From Pterois miles (Eukaryota > Chordata > Actinopteri > Perciformes > Scorpaenidae): DNA of 64,000 nucleotides. The stretch covers positions 4,655,001-4,719,000 of the forward strand of contig CAMQGK010000565.1 of assembly GCA_947000775.1 (NCBI GenBank). Reading direction: 5' to 3'. Position numbers and translations under genes: made by a program. The number at the start of each line of letters is the position of its first letter. Within the stretch, counting starts at the first letter, position 1. Below, piece by piece: positions 1 to 12,610 of this stretch. Below the pieces are notes generated by a model. It was not told the DNA's origin and did not search any database. It saw only the letters and a program-made list of their open reading frames with translations.

Positions 1-3000
1 CAAATGTACAAAAATGATCAGCGCAGGCTTTCATCAACTCGGTTATTAATGTCTGCTGTTCCCATTCATCTTCAAAGAGATGTGATGTTACAACAGCTAA
101 CAGACAAACAACATAAATAAGGTGGGAAAGAATCCAGCATCATTAAGTTAGAGCAGGCAACATCAGGTTATAGATGAATTTTAAATATATGCAGACTACG
201 TGATTGTAATGAACTCTACACACAGAAAGACGCTATCAGCTATGAGCTATCATTATCAATCGCTGCCACGCTCCACCTCTGATTCCTGCATACAGATCCA
301 GATTTGTTCTGTTATCTGTTAACAACTTGTAAGGGCTGATTTAACAGAGCTTCATATTGTCAACATGCCCGATATCCTGTCAGCGGTTTCTCCATTTCAG
401 ACCAGTAAATCCTGATATGTCATGCATCACATTACACCAGTTACTGTCATTTAAACATAACTTCAGATTTGCATAATCAACGAACACTATGAAGCCAGAA
501 TTTACACTTAAATTTTAATATTTTACATAAACAAAAGCAAATAAAAGCACATAATACTTGCAGCTGCTATGTATGTTTATGTATGTATAGTTTCCTCTAT
601 ATCCTAATTACAAATACTGTATCATGATTCACTGAGCGGGTTTGCAGAAAATAGTTAATGACACAAAGGACAGTGCAGAGAAATATTAGAGGAAGTATGG
701 GCTCATGCACCTTGTACCATGGGTGATGTCGCCCATCACAAAAAACATACTGTAAATCCATAGACTACATCAAGATCGTACACATGTACTACATAATATA
801 AAGTATCATACACACACAGTTATACACACAATCTGTAAGGTTTTGGATTATGAAAAGAAACCAACCTTTCTGGAACAAACACTGAACCTCATGTTTTTAT
901 ATAACCTATTATTAGAAATACTTGAATCTGAATCTGCCATGTGTGACTATCCCTTTGTCATATAATCCTGATTTATACGGTAAAATATAATAATGCTATC
1001 AGTGGGATATGACTTCAACATCAGTCTTTACTCATAATTTCATGATTTATCGGACTGTAGTTTTGAGTAGATGACGGTGTACATTATGGAGGACAGAACC
1101 TACCAAAATAATAAAAAACAAAATAAAAAATAAATGCATAAATAAATAAATACATCAATAAGTGCAAAAATCTAATAGATTTAAAAATTAACAGAAAAAT
1201 AAAGGCATAAATAAATAAAAAAGTACATTAGAAGAATAAATAAATAAGGTAATTAATACAAAGCTAAAGAAATACACAAACAAATAAAGAATAATAAAGG
1301 TCTTAAAAGCATATCATCATAACTTATTCGAATATGCCACTAGTTAACTTGCTGTCACATAAAAACATTGCCTATGCTGAAGCTGTAGCCATCTCTGAGT
1401 ACTGTTAAGCACAAAAAATACTTGAAACAACAGACTACTCTTTGGTAGACATTATATTACCTCCACATACTTGCTTGGAGAGATCACCTCATTGCAAACT
1501 CTTAATCTATGCATCACGTCCTCCTTACGCTCCAAATAAAACAACTGCCATTATCTGAAGATGTTCCGTCGCCCAGAATTTCTCATTTTTTGCACATTAG
1601 CTGAACGCTGTGTTCCTCTGTACGATTTTAACATTTCAAAGAAATCTCTGACACTCCATTCACTGGAACTGAATACTCTCTCTGGATCAACTTTCATGAC
1701 AAAGGCACATTTCAGAGAGAAATGAATACCCAAAGCAAAAATAATGAGCTCCTATCGACAACAGTTGGGAGAGGTGAACAGCGGAAGAGGGAGGGATGAG
1801 AGGGAAGATAGAAGAGACCATTACAGAAGTACAAAATAATGCCCTCTTCATAGTCTGCTCATGTTGGCTTCCTGCTCTGCGCTGATTGCAGCAGGTCTCT
1901 GAGGGTCTGTCTTAGACTAAATACGTGATAAGAACCTGTGAAGTACCCTCTGAGAAAGAGAGAAAGACGAGAGGGAGACAAAAAGAGGCAGATACATTGG
2001 TGGAATACAAAGACTGACAGAAATGGGGAAGGAACAGACTCTATCATTTGTTCTCTCCACAATAGATGGCTGGATGTATGCTATCCAAAATGTACAGTAT
2101 TATAAGGCACACATCATTTAAAAACTAGACAGTGAAAGTAATTTCCAGGCCTGCAAGCAAGCATGATGAAAAAGAGAAAGACGGGGCGTCCTTTAGCATG
2201 AGCACTGTGTCAGCTGATACACAGACCAGACACACCATACAAGGTAAAGGGACATTTTTTTTGAGAGTGTTGTGGAAAAAAGGACACCGACCTGCGATCC
2301 TGAAGCATCAATGCAAATCAAATATCACAATTTTCCATAGAAAACAACAGGTGCAGGTGTTTTGACACACTACATATGCCACAGAATTTACATGTTTTAT
2401 GCAGGTGCCGTATTTTTCATTCAAAAAAGGAAATTTCAACACAAAGTGACTAGTATGCAAGTCTGAATTTGAAGCCCAATAAACATATTTCTGAATAATC
2501 GCAGAAAGCTGACTCTGCTTTGGCACTCAAACAGTAATGGATAGTTATTCTAGAAGTGGGAGAGGGAAAGACAGGTAATGAGAAATAAAATGGTGAGACT
2601 GCACGTCAAAGTCATTATGTCACTTTGTGAATACCATTACAAAGTCACATGGCTGTCCTCAAGCGAAACACTTGGACCCTCATGATGAGTGCTATGGATG
2701 TGATGACTGAGTCATGAAAAAGCGCAGCAAGACATCAAAATCCATCAGCTCTGCGCCCAATGCATAGAAATGAAGTCATTAGAACAGTGAGCGAAGGCAA
2801 ATCCTTGCTGCGCTTTACAGCCTCGCGTCGCTCAGTTCTATTTATAAGACGTCAGGCCCAAATTAGCCCTTTGAAGTGTAATTCGTAATATTCACCGGCT
2901 ACCAAATAATGAGGGAAGTCACTGGTGGCTACGCTGCGGATCACCATGAAAGCACTGTACATACAATTTAAACGGGCAGTGTGGAAAATGAAACGAGTTT

Positions 3001-5034
3001 TTGGATAATGGGGCTGGCTAAAGACGAGTTTGCAAAGGACGATGCTGTCAGATATTTTTATATATTATGTGTGTGTTTGACAATCTAGCCAGGGAAGTCA
3101 AAAAGAAATCCTGTACTTCTCTGTCCTCTCATGAATTTCAACACGAAAACAGACAATTAAAAGAGGATGAGAATCCCACATTTCCACATTAAACACTTTA
3201 ACACTCGTAGTAAAATTTCACAATTCTCGTACCAATTCAATACCCCAGTCAGGAAAAACAAAAGTAAAACCATTAATCCCACGTACTGTGTGCACGCTGG
3301 TTTTTAATGTTGCTGTAAAAAACAACTGTGTTTATTAAAATTTCTCATCAAAAGCTACATTTTATAAGGTTACATTTGAACACATCATGAGAACATTAGA
3401 ACTTACTATTACCCAACACTCATTTTTACTGAATACCTGAATGCACCATAATGTAAATCAATGGCACCTCCTGTGTTGAGATTGGCAGGATGAGAGCTAG
3501 TTAAGCAGCACAGTTCTGCACAGAGCTAACAGCTAACGTTCGTCCTGCCCATTTCAGCACAAATTTGTTGTTTGCAATGTAGCATTATTGGGAATAAATA
3601 GGGTGCATTCCCCTGAATGCGTCGAGCGCGACTTTGCTGCATCCCAAACACATTTTCAACCATCCCCAGGATGACAGGAAGACATTAGTCTCAAAGATGT
3701 ACAATAAAAATAATTTAAAAAATCTCACGCACCAACAGCATTTGCAGGATATTCTTCAGTACAGTTGGGTGACAAAAAAATAGATTTTTGTATTCCACGA
3801 TTCTGAATTTAATCAATTCACAAATGGCAAAAATAAATGTCTGTAATAACATTAGTGAATAATGTTATAGTAGCAGAACCACAAGAACCACAAGAAGTTC
3901 ATAATTCGAAGTATTTTCACCTACAGATTCACACACACTTTAGAAAACTTCAACCAACTATATCAGGACGAAGAAATTACCTCATCCCAGAGTCCGTTTC
4001 ATTTTGGATCATTTTCCCATTAGTACCAGGTTCAACAACAACACAGCTCTTTACTCCAGAACACACACACTAATTTCTGTTTTTACAAAAAACATTGATG
4101 CAGTAAAGAAAACTGCAAGATGCTTCCAAGTTAACGCAGTTATTCAAATCATGACACCGATATTGAGAACCGTTTATACTGCCCGTACGAACCTGAAGCA
4201 TTATAAAGAGTTACCGCAACTTCAGACACAGCGCAAAATGTGTTTTGGGAAACTTGTGAAAGCCTCTATAGACATGCCTGGTTGATTTGCTCTGGCCTGA
4301 AGTGGTGCACTGATGCTCGCACATCTATGCCAGTCTGCTGAGAAATATTTCAACCCTACCAACCTCGCATTCCATCAACAGCTGAGCTTGTGAGAGACAT
4401 GCAGTAACAGGACGCCACAACACAGCCAGAACCACAGATCAGGCGATGAATGCTTTAAGAGCCAGATCACGTTGCAACCTGACAGAGTTTGAGGATTCAT
4501 AACAATGTAGCTCTGGACTGCTGTGGATTTTACTCTTTGAAATGTCATGATGAGCTTCATGTGACATGAGACCATTTGGAAAGTTGATCTGGCTCAGGGA
4601 ACACACAACATTGTTGGAGTGATTTTAGAGCTCAGCAGGTTTTAAGATGTAGCCGAGTTGAGGCTAAGTTCTTAGTGTTTGCACAATGATCCTGACAGAA
4701 TTAAAGGAAAATAAGGAAAAACACTGTGGCTGCCGAGTTTTTTTTAAATGCTATATCATTATCCAGCGATTTTGTATAAGTAGATGAAGAAACAAGACTG
4801 ATGCTGCAAACTGCAACTAATGATCCTTGAAGAGAATTAACTTCCATGAGCAGAGAGACAGTGTCAGAGTAGCTGAATGCAATTGCATCACAAGATGAAC
4901 TGAAATTACCACTTTGCAGTTGTGCGCCTCTGCCAACCAGTCAACCTGCAATTTAAATCTATGTCTATCCAAAATGTCATCACTACATCGTTATATCTGA
5001 TTAGACGTTTGTGCTACATTATTATGATCAACAT
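1..5034. other. No gene recognised; AT-rich non-coding DNA
   Basis: All open frames are below 100 codons and show no conserved motif. The segment 1096-1300 is simple A-rich sequence with AAAT repeats. If the CpG promoter near 46.9 kb is real and minus-directed, this is intronic. Confidence 0.6.
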
Positions 5035-5400
5035 ATGAATTCTTGAGTTAGTGCCAGTAACGTGTTTTGTGAGGTCACAATGACCTTTGGCCACCAAAAT
5101 CCAATCAGTTCATCCTTGAGCCCAAGGGAATGTTTGTGCCAAATATGAAGAAATTGCCTCCAGAATGAGACGGACAACACAAAAACATAATGCCTCCGTC
5201 CAAGGCTGTCGCCAGTGCCGAGGCATAAAAGATGGTGATATGTGAACTGCCATTTCAAGAATGGTAATAGTAAGATGGTAGATGGCCCTAACAGCCATCC
5301 AAGCATCTGTGATATCCCCAGAATAAAATACCAGTTCTGTGTTTGATGATTATAATCTTCCAAGGCTATTTCTTGCAACACCATCATTGTATCTCCTTCC
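5035..5400 (-). repeat. Dispersed teleost repeat fragment
   Basis: GAGGTCACAATGACCTTTGG, CCACCAAAATCCAATCAGTT, CATCCTTGAGCCCAAGGGAA and GTGCCAAATATGAAGAAATT form a block recognised as recurring widely in percomorph genomes. The frames inside it (119 aa and shorter) are not genes. Confidence 0.5.
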
Positions 5401-6243
5401 CGTTTGATCCTTGAGGAATGTGCTTTTTGACAAGTTCAATTTAGACCAGTAGTGGGTGGGGATGAAGTGCTCGTCCTTCATCAGATCACAATTTATAATG
5501 GATGTGTAACAGTGTAAAAAGGGGGAGACATAGACTGTGGCATAGATCTTGGCTTTTGTCTGTCGCATCTTGGCTTCTGACTGTCAGCATGTTGGTTTTT
5601 CACAACCAGATGTAATTCAAGAGGATGCAGCAAAGCACAAACGCACTCTGAATATGACATTTTCAGGTGACCAAAAAGGTTATATTTATGTTTAACAAAC
5701 AGAAAACACACTGTGAAAGGTTAAAAGTTGTAAGACGAAAATAAGGACAACTCCTGGACAATGCCGTGGTAGCGACCTGTCAGTCAGAAGGTAGCCACGC
5801 CATTAAGCATGCCCTGCTTTACGCTCTATTTTAGTCTACATGGGATAATAATTTACTTTATGAACATCACATTGTATTGAAGAAGACTTGAAGCTAGTGA
5901 CTAAAATAAATAAATCAAGTGTGAAGTATTGTATTGTATTGCGTTGTAGGGCATAGACTTGTATTCAATCAGACTTCTTTTGCAGCCAGAGGAGTCGCCC
6001 CCTGCTGGATATTAGACAGAACGACAGTTTAAGGCTCTTCAGTATTGGCTTCACCTCTCAGAATTGGAGGTAGCCTACTGGGAGGACTACAATTTCTATT
6101 AACTTGTGCGAAGCGGAAGATATAAACAAACCTTCTCAAAGGATTAGGGCAGTTACAGTGTTATCTCAACCAAAAGCATTAACAGCAACGCCTATGTTGG
6201 ACTGGCATGGTTTGGATTAACTTTATAATTTCTTTTAACAGAA

Positions 6244-6740
6244 TAAATACAAGTGTAAAAGCATTTTGTGAAGCTGCTTTTCTCGTCATCGTAAATGTCT
6301 TTTTATCTGCTGTGCAAATTGGTAATATTCAGACAAACCTTATAGGTCTGAAAATCATATGCACTCTCTGCAAGGCTTTAGCACAAAAAACCCTGCTCTA
6401 CAATTTAAGCATATAAATGAAGTATTTTGGTGCTGCCTGAGATGTTAAAGGAAATATATACACATTGTTCATTACAACTGCTGTGGGTATATTGCAACAG
6501 GTCAACAAAATGTGAACAATGGCACAACCCCTGCCAACTCATCCACGGCATAGAGCAGACAGAAATGTACAAGACGAAAGCATTTTTAAAGCTGCTCTTC
6601 GCTTCTGGATTGTTTACCACTGTAATGATTCTTAAAATAACTTTGTATCAGCTCTGTGTAGATTGGTCATATTTAGACAAACTTTCCTCGTCCTGAAAAA
6701 TATGTGGACTCTTCTGCAAGGCTTTCAAAATCCCTGCAGA
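6244..6740. repeat. Old direct duplication, about 320 bp apart
   Basis: 6244-6410 and 6561-6740 share in the same order AAAGCATTTT, AAGCTGCT, TTGGT-AT-TT--GACAAAC, and CTCT-TGCAAGGCTTT followed by CCCTGC. It looks like a diverged tandem duplication. The open frames across it are not conserved in kind. Confidence 0.45.
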
Positions 6741-9700
6741 GGATACAATAATTCATCTGTTAATTATCTAACTTTGCACCAAGTTTCCTTTTCACCTTGA
6801 TGGGATATTGAAAGAGATATTGTATTTCTGGTCAATATTTTAACCCTGTCCCACTTCCTGTCCTAAAATAGTTTCCACTTTTTACCGTCCACTGCCAAGC
6901 TTTCTACAGTCTAATTTCATTTTTGGCCATTTGGCATCTGAGGACAGATTTGGCTTTGTGGGCCTCCTGGCAAGAACGAACACACGATGTTTCCAAAGAA
7001 AAGGGACAGACTATCAATCCATGGACAGAAAGCTATTACCTTTTGACACTGGAAGGAAACAATCTTGCTTTTCTATGAGATGAAACATACTGTAGGAATT
7101 TGCATACTTTTTTTTTTTTCAAAAATCAGTCCTCATCCCTCTAGAAACAAAAGCATTCTTTGGATTCAACTTTCTTTCAAGGTTCCACAGGGACGTGATT
7201 ATGTGCTGCAGCCGCTTTCATTGTTTGTAGTCACGAACTGACACAAGTTAAAAATACATTTCATATCCACTTAAACGCTACTTTATGCCTAAGTTTGCAT
7301 CTCAGCCCGAATGATCTCTGGCTACATAGTATATGTTGGGAAATAAAGATGCTTTATTTTTACTCTGCAGCGCTGAGCCATGATGAGGTTCTTTGGCGAC
7401 AGAAAAGGCTTTTGAGTGACAACTGTAATCACAATATCTTCCCCCCAAAGCTTTAAACCCTAATGAGGCTGATTGTATAAGGTTATCCCCGTGGTACAAG
7501 AACAAAAACAAAGAAGGTGCACTTCTCCGAAAATTTCCCTGCGTAATCACCGTGTCTTAATCGTCTCTCATTCTTTTTCAATGACGGAGCTTCAGTGTTA
7601 ACAACTTGATGACATTACCAGTTCAGGTGCCCATCTGGATTCTGCCTTTGTTGGAGACACACTCATTTTTCAGTGCTGTCCATCTTTATTATAAAAATAG
7701 CCAGTCACATAATTTGCTTGACGTTTGGTAAACGTGGAAACATGATTGATGGATGGAATTTACCTGATGTGATGTTCTTTTGGCAGTTTTTTCAGCCAGG
7801 CTTACGTTCAGCTGGCTCCCTCTATACTGCACCTCTAATTTAGTGAAATTACAAACTAATGCACAGCAGTATATTACATTAACATTGAGAACTGCTCCTT
7901 AGTGACTTCAGTACTGGTAATGCACACAAGATTGAGATTCAAAGTCAAACTAAACACCACTAACTGAATGCTGTTGCTCTGTGACACATAAAATGGGGGA
8001 AAAAAAAGCAACAAAATAAACGCTCAAACTCTTACGAATATTGTCATGGATGAAATATTGATGCATAATTTAAATTTACATTACAACCCATGTACAAATT
8101 CTAGTAAAGCTGAAATCCAACAAAGTTCAAAACCAAACAGTGACTAACTGATTGCTGCACCGGCACGTTTTCCTTTAGTGAACTAGATTACTTACTTAAA
8201 ATGCAATTAACAAAACCACCCCAAAAGCACTAGCAAAACAAATCAAGTAGACTTACTGTAGGTGATGTTAAATTGACGTAACATTACGTACCAACGAATA
8301 AACTTCAGTCTCCACAGGAAACAACTTGGTTAGGATTAGGCAACAAAACTACTTAATTAAGGAAAATTTCACTGTTTTGGTTAAAATAACTCCCCACATT
8401 GCAGTTGTTGCTCTTTGTACTTCCTGGTTCACAATTATGTGGATTACATATAAACTGATTTTGTGGGATATATACAGATACAGTGCATTTTGTATCAACA
8501 GTGTATGAGACCAGCCTGGTAAACTCATGTGTCATCAGTCTAATTCAAAGTCAAGGATTGACTTTGCTGTTTAGAACTGTAGATATCAGTGAGCTGTACA
8601 TTTAGGGATATTTCAGACTCCTTAAAATGAGTCATCTGATATGGGGATGGGACATTGTCTGATTCAGCAAAGTGGAATGAAAGTAGGTAACCTCGCCTTG
8701 GCGGCTGGCTGACCCTTTGAGGTGATCTGTCACCATGTATTACCTTCTCCATCAAAAGGTCTCATTCCCAGGCCATTGGTGGACTGCATTTTGTGCATAC
8801 AGATTGCACATTCTGAAAGAAATTAGCCGAATTAGAGCATGAATGATCAATAAGAGCAGGAGTGCAGGGTGACGGCCAAGAAGTGGACTCTCATAGATCG
8901 AGAGTACCAATTGCACCATACACCACAGATGAAAGATTACCTATTAGCTCAGAGGCTCAATTTTCATACTCATCAATAATGCATGTAGTATGGATGCTTT
9001 TCTTCCTGGCTAAATGACCGAGTGGCTTACATTATTTGCTGTGGAGGAAATATGTTTGTGTGAGAAGTAGAAGGTCAGCATTAAGAGTGGACCCTTTAGT
9101 GCAGCTCCAGTCTTTCGTTAGTTCATCTAAATATTTCTGAGTTGGGTAATATAATACATTATTGTCCATCATTTATAAAACAATGAGGTATAGCTATCTC
9201 AGCTAATATTTATTGTCTAGCTGATGATATTTAAATGTCATCAGACAGACACCAAATCTTAGACTGGCCCTCCAAAATTTATTGGTGGCATGAAGTGAAA
9301 ACACTATATTACTTGGACGGCTATAATAAAAGTTACAACTAATGATTATAATACACTGTTAAATGGTTAATAAATACTTTGTAAAGCACCTATAAACATT
9401 ATTTAGATAAATAGTTAATACTTTGTCAATGCTTAATAATTGATTGCTATCTGTATAAAAATCTTAAAGGTCTATAAATCATTGGGTAATCACTAAAAAA
9501 TACTTTATATAGTGTATATAGTATATCGTATTATAGTTCTTAATTTTAATAAAGTTCATGTGCAGCATTAATATGCCACTGCATGTCAAAGACAATACGA
9601 CTATGAAAGAAATGTGTTTGAAATAAGTATTAAATAAATAGAAGAAATAATATTTTTTTGAAACATAAAAGTGTTTTTACTGTATATATGAGGTTAAACT

Positions 9701-12003
9701 AGCATTTATGCATCATGTAACAGGTCAAGAAACACATGAATGACGCTAAATCCTGACAGATGTCAGAAGTCTGTACAGAGGAAGGCATTCACCCCACCCT
9801 TCAAGTTTCACAGAGCTGGCATGTAAACACAGCTGAAAAAACATGCAATAGAGGGTGGGATGAACAGGGTCTGGTCGGGTGTAAAGGAGTCACAACAAGG
9901 CAAGATTACATATGGAGCAGAAAAACACAAGTCTCCTCTCTCATAACATCCAGCCAGATGACAGTGGTCAGTAGTTACACTGGTCTGAACCTGTATTTTC
10001 ATATGCTGAAGGCTTAATAAAACTGTGACAGAGGGATTATACCAGAAATCTGCAGACTGGGAAGTCAGGAGGCCGTTTTTTACCTGAACTTACCCTTCAC
10101 TGAGTTCTCTTCTGTAGTTTACATGATGTTATGCACTAATTTTTACAAAGCCCCTCAAAACCTCTTTGCGGTAAAACAAGTTTTCACATCCAATAGGCTC
10201 TTGGGTCGTCAATAAACCTGGTGCTGCGTAATATGTGTTTAGATTCTACTTTCAGTTATAATGTGATTCTAATAGCAGCTAAATCCCTTCAAAATTGACA
10301 AGATGATAAAAACCTCGCAGGCAATGTTTTCCCACCTCCTTATCTGGCCGTGCACATCACCTCCGATACTGAGTGACATCAATCATATATTATATTTGTT
10401 GGCTGTGGTAAAAATAAGACCCTGCCAATCTGTCGGTTCATAACTTTTAAAGAATAGCTGGGAGAAATCTGTGCAACGCAAACTGGGATGGCAAAACTTT
10501 TACAGTAGTTTACCGTCAAAGTTTCTATACACTTTTATTAGCAGTTTCCTCTAAACTTTGCCAAAGGCAATCAAATGTATGAATCTCAAAAGGGCCCAAG
10601 GGTATAAGACAAAAATAATAGTTTCTGAACCGCTGCTAAGAAGCTAAAGCAGAAATCTGATTGCCATTATGAAGGCCAGTTTTAAAAACATGTAAACATG
10701 CCCTCAGAATGATTTTAAAGCTGTTTATTATGCAACTTCTTATAACCAGTTATGCTATAATCAAATGCTCCTCTATCAGACACTCGATCTGCCTGCGCTG
10801 CTGTAAACCACGTTTATGTTGCAGTGGTCAGGTGACTGTACAGACAGAGCTGTGACTACACTGCTGAAATAAAGCAAAAGCTCGGTGTTATGTGATAGGA
10901 AAGCCAAAGGCATTACTCAATTGGAAAATGGTGATACTTCTTTTAGAAATGTTCCCATTTTAACTTTATTATCAACTCCAAAGCATGAAATCTAATTTCT
11001 CCTTCCATCTTCAAAGTAGAAAGTACGCAGTGGAGGCAGGAGCTGAACAGCTGAAACCCCAGCTTTGTTTGAAGAGACGGGCAAGACGAGGTTGACCAAA
11101 CAGTGAAACAATAGGTGGTCGGACTAAAGGGCTTTGGCGCAGATCAAGTTGAAAGTTTCTGTGGAGACTGGTGGCCAATAAATCTGAAACACAGATTACA
11201 CGACACCATGTGAAGTAACTAGATCAGTTTTCAAAAGTCAGGGACTTCCCTCTCTACATAAGTGTTCATATGTGGTTGGCAAGACAGCGAAGTATTAGCA
11301 TTCACCCTGAATTTTCACTCAAGCTTATCTGCATCTTATGTGATGACTACAATTATTCAGAGGCTGTAAAATTATCAATAAATCTAATGTGACAGCATGA
11401 TCTAGCAGTTGGAGAAATTGGCTTTCCACCAGAGAATCCATGTTCAGAAATGACCGCAACCATTCACCGTCTCAGCTGAACCTACAGTCTGACTTCACAC
11501 TGATTAATAGTCATTTACTACAGATGATTAACATTAGTCAGCACTGGAAACAGAAACATAGGGTAACCAAGGTGACATGATTTTTTCAGAATATACCTAA
11601 TTGTTTCCTCATGAAAAAAATGGCTAACCCGTTCCATTAGGCAATTATTGGGTTTATTACTTATGATGGATATTCCTGTCCGCAGCACCAGCGTCAACTG
11701 TCACACACACAAAAATCTGACTGACCTTTTGCATGCTTTACCTATAAATGTTGCTGCTTTTGTTCCCCGCCACGGCCAACGATGAAAGATTTACAGTAAC
11801 TGTCCTGTGCTGGCTAATTACTCATTACTCATTACTCGCATCTTACACAGAAAATCGACTCCAGCCTCTAATCCCACACGATGGGAGGCACAGAAAATTG
11901 CCACCGCATTCATGGTTAAGATGCATGTGGGAAAGCAGCTTAAACGGCGCTGTTGTGGTTGCATTTCAATACACTTGGGATGATCTGGTGGCATTTTGGA
12001 GGA

Positions 12004-12006
<3 letters not shown>
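6741..12006. other. No gene recognised; non-coding DNA
   Basis: I see no splice-flanked conserved frame. 9285-9545 is AT-rich with repeated AATAAT/TATAAA-type motifs like a decayed MITE, but no ends were defined. Confidence 0.55.

Positions 12007-12099
<93 letters not shown>
12007..12099. repeat. (GT)n microsatellite, 93 bp
   Basis: About 46 uninterrupted GT dinucleotides. Its length and purity make it likely polymorphic. It creates spurious CVCV and HTHT frames. Confidence 0.99.
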
Positions 12100-12101
<2 letters not shown>

Positions 12102-12361
12102 CCACAGATCAGAACATAAAACAAGACTCCAGTCATGCTAGCGGATCTGTGAGTGCTGGTACTAAACGCTCACATCAACATGCCAACATGCTCATAATGA
12201 TAATATTAGCATGTTGTGGTTTAGCAGGTATAATGTTTAACATGTTAAACGTGTTGGTTTAGCAGGGATTTGGTCATAAATTAAAGTATGAAATGAAATT
12301 TTGACCACATGATAGCACAAGAAGAAAAGTCAGGAGAACAAAGTTTTCACAGTTCATCCCC

Positions 12362-12610
12362 AATAGCTGGGCTGCATGGTGTTGCCTCATAGCAAGGTTC
12401 AAATCCGGTTTGGAGCTCTTCTGTGTGGAGTTGAGGTTCTCCCAGTGTTAGTGTGGGTTTTCTCCGGGTGCTCCAGCTTCCTCCCACAGTCCAAAGACAG
12501 GCAGGTTAATTGATGCCTCTAAATTGTAAATGTGAGCTTGAGTGGTTCTCTCAGTTGTCACCAATTTGGCAACACTGACAGCCCTCCCTTCAGGCCTCCC
12601 CCAAAATTAT
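12362..12610 (+). mobile_element. Degenerate tRNA-derived SINE copy
   Basis: The same family as the copy at 14668: GGGCTGCATGGTGTTGCCTC, AAGGTTCAAATCCGG, GGGTTTTCTCCGGGTGCTCC and CTTCCTCCCACAGTCCAAAG. It is missing about 20 bp of the A-box region and its 3' third. It is joined to GGCAACACTGACAGCCCTCC, which recurs inverted near 61750. Confidence 0.75.

Noticed and set aside
11748..12141. Open frames of 62-123 codons on both strands
   Set aside because: They are carried by the GT/CA microsatellite and consist largely of CVCV or HTHT runs.
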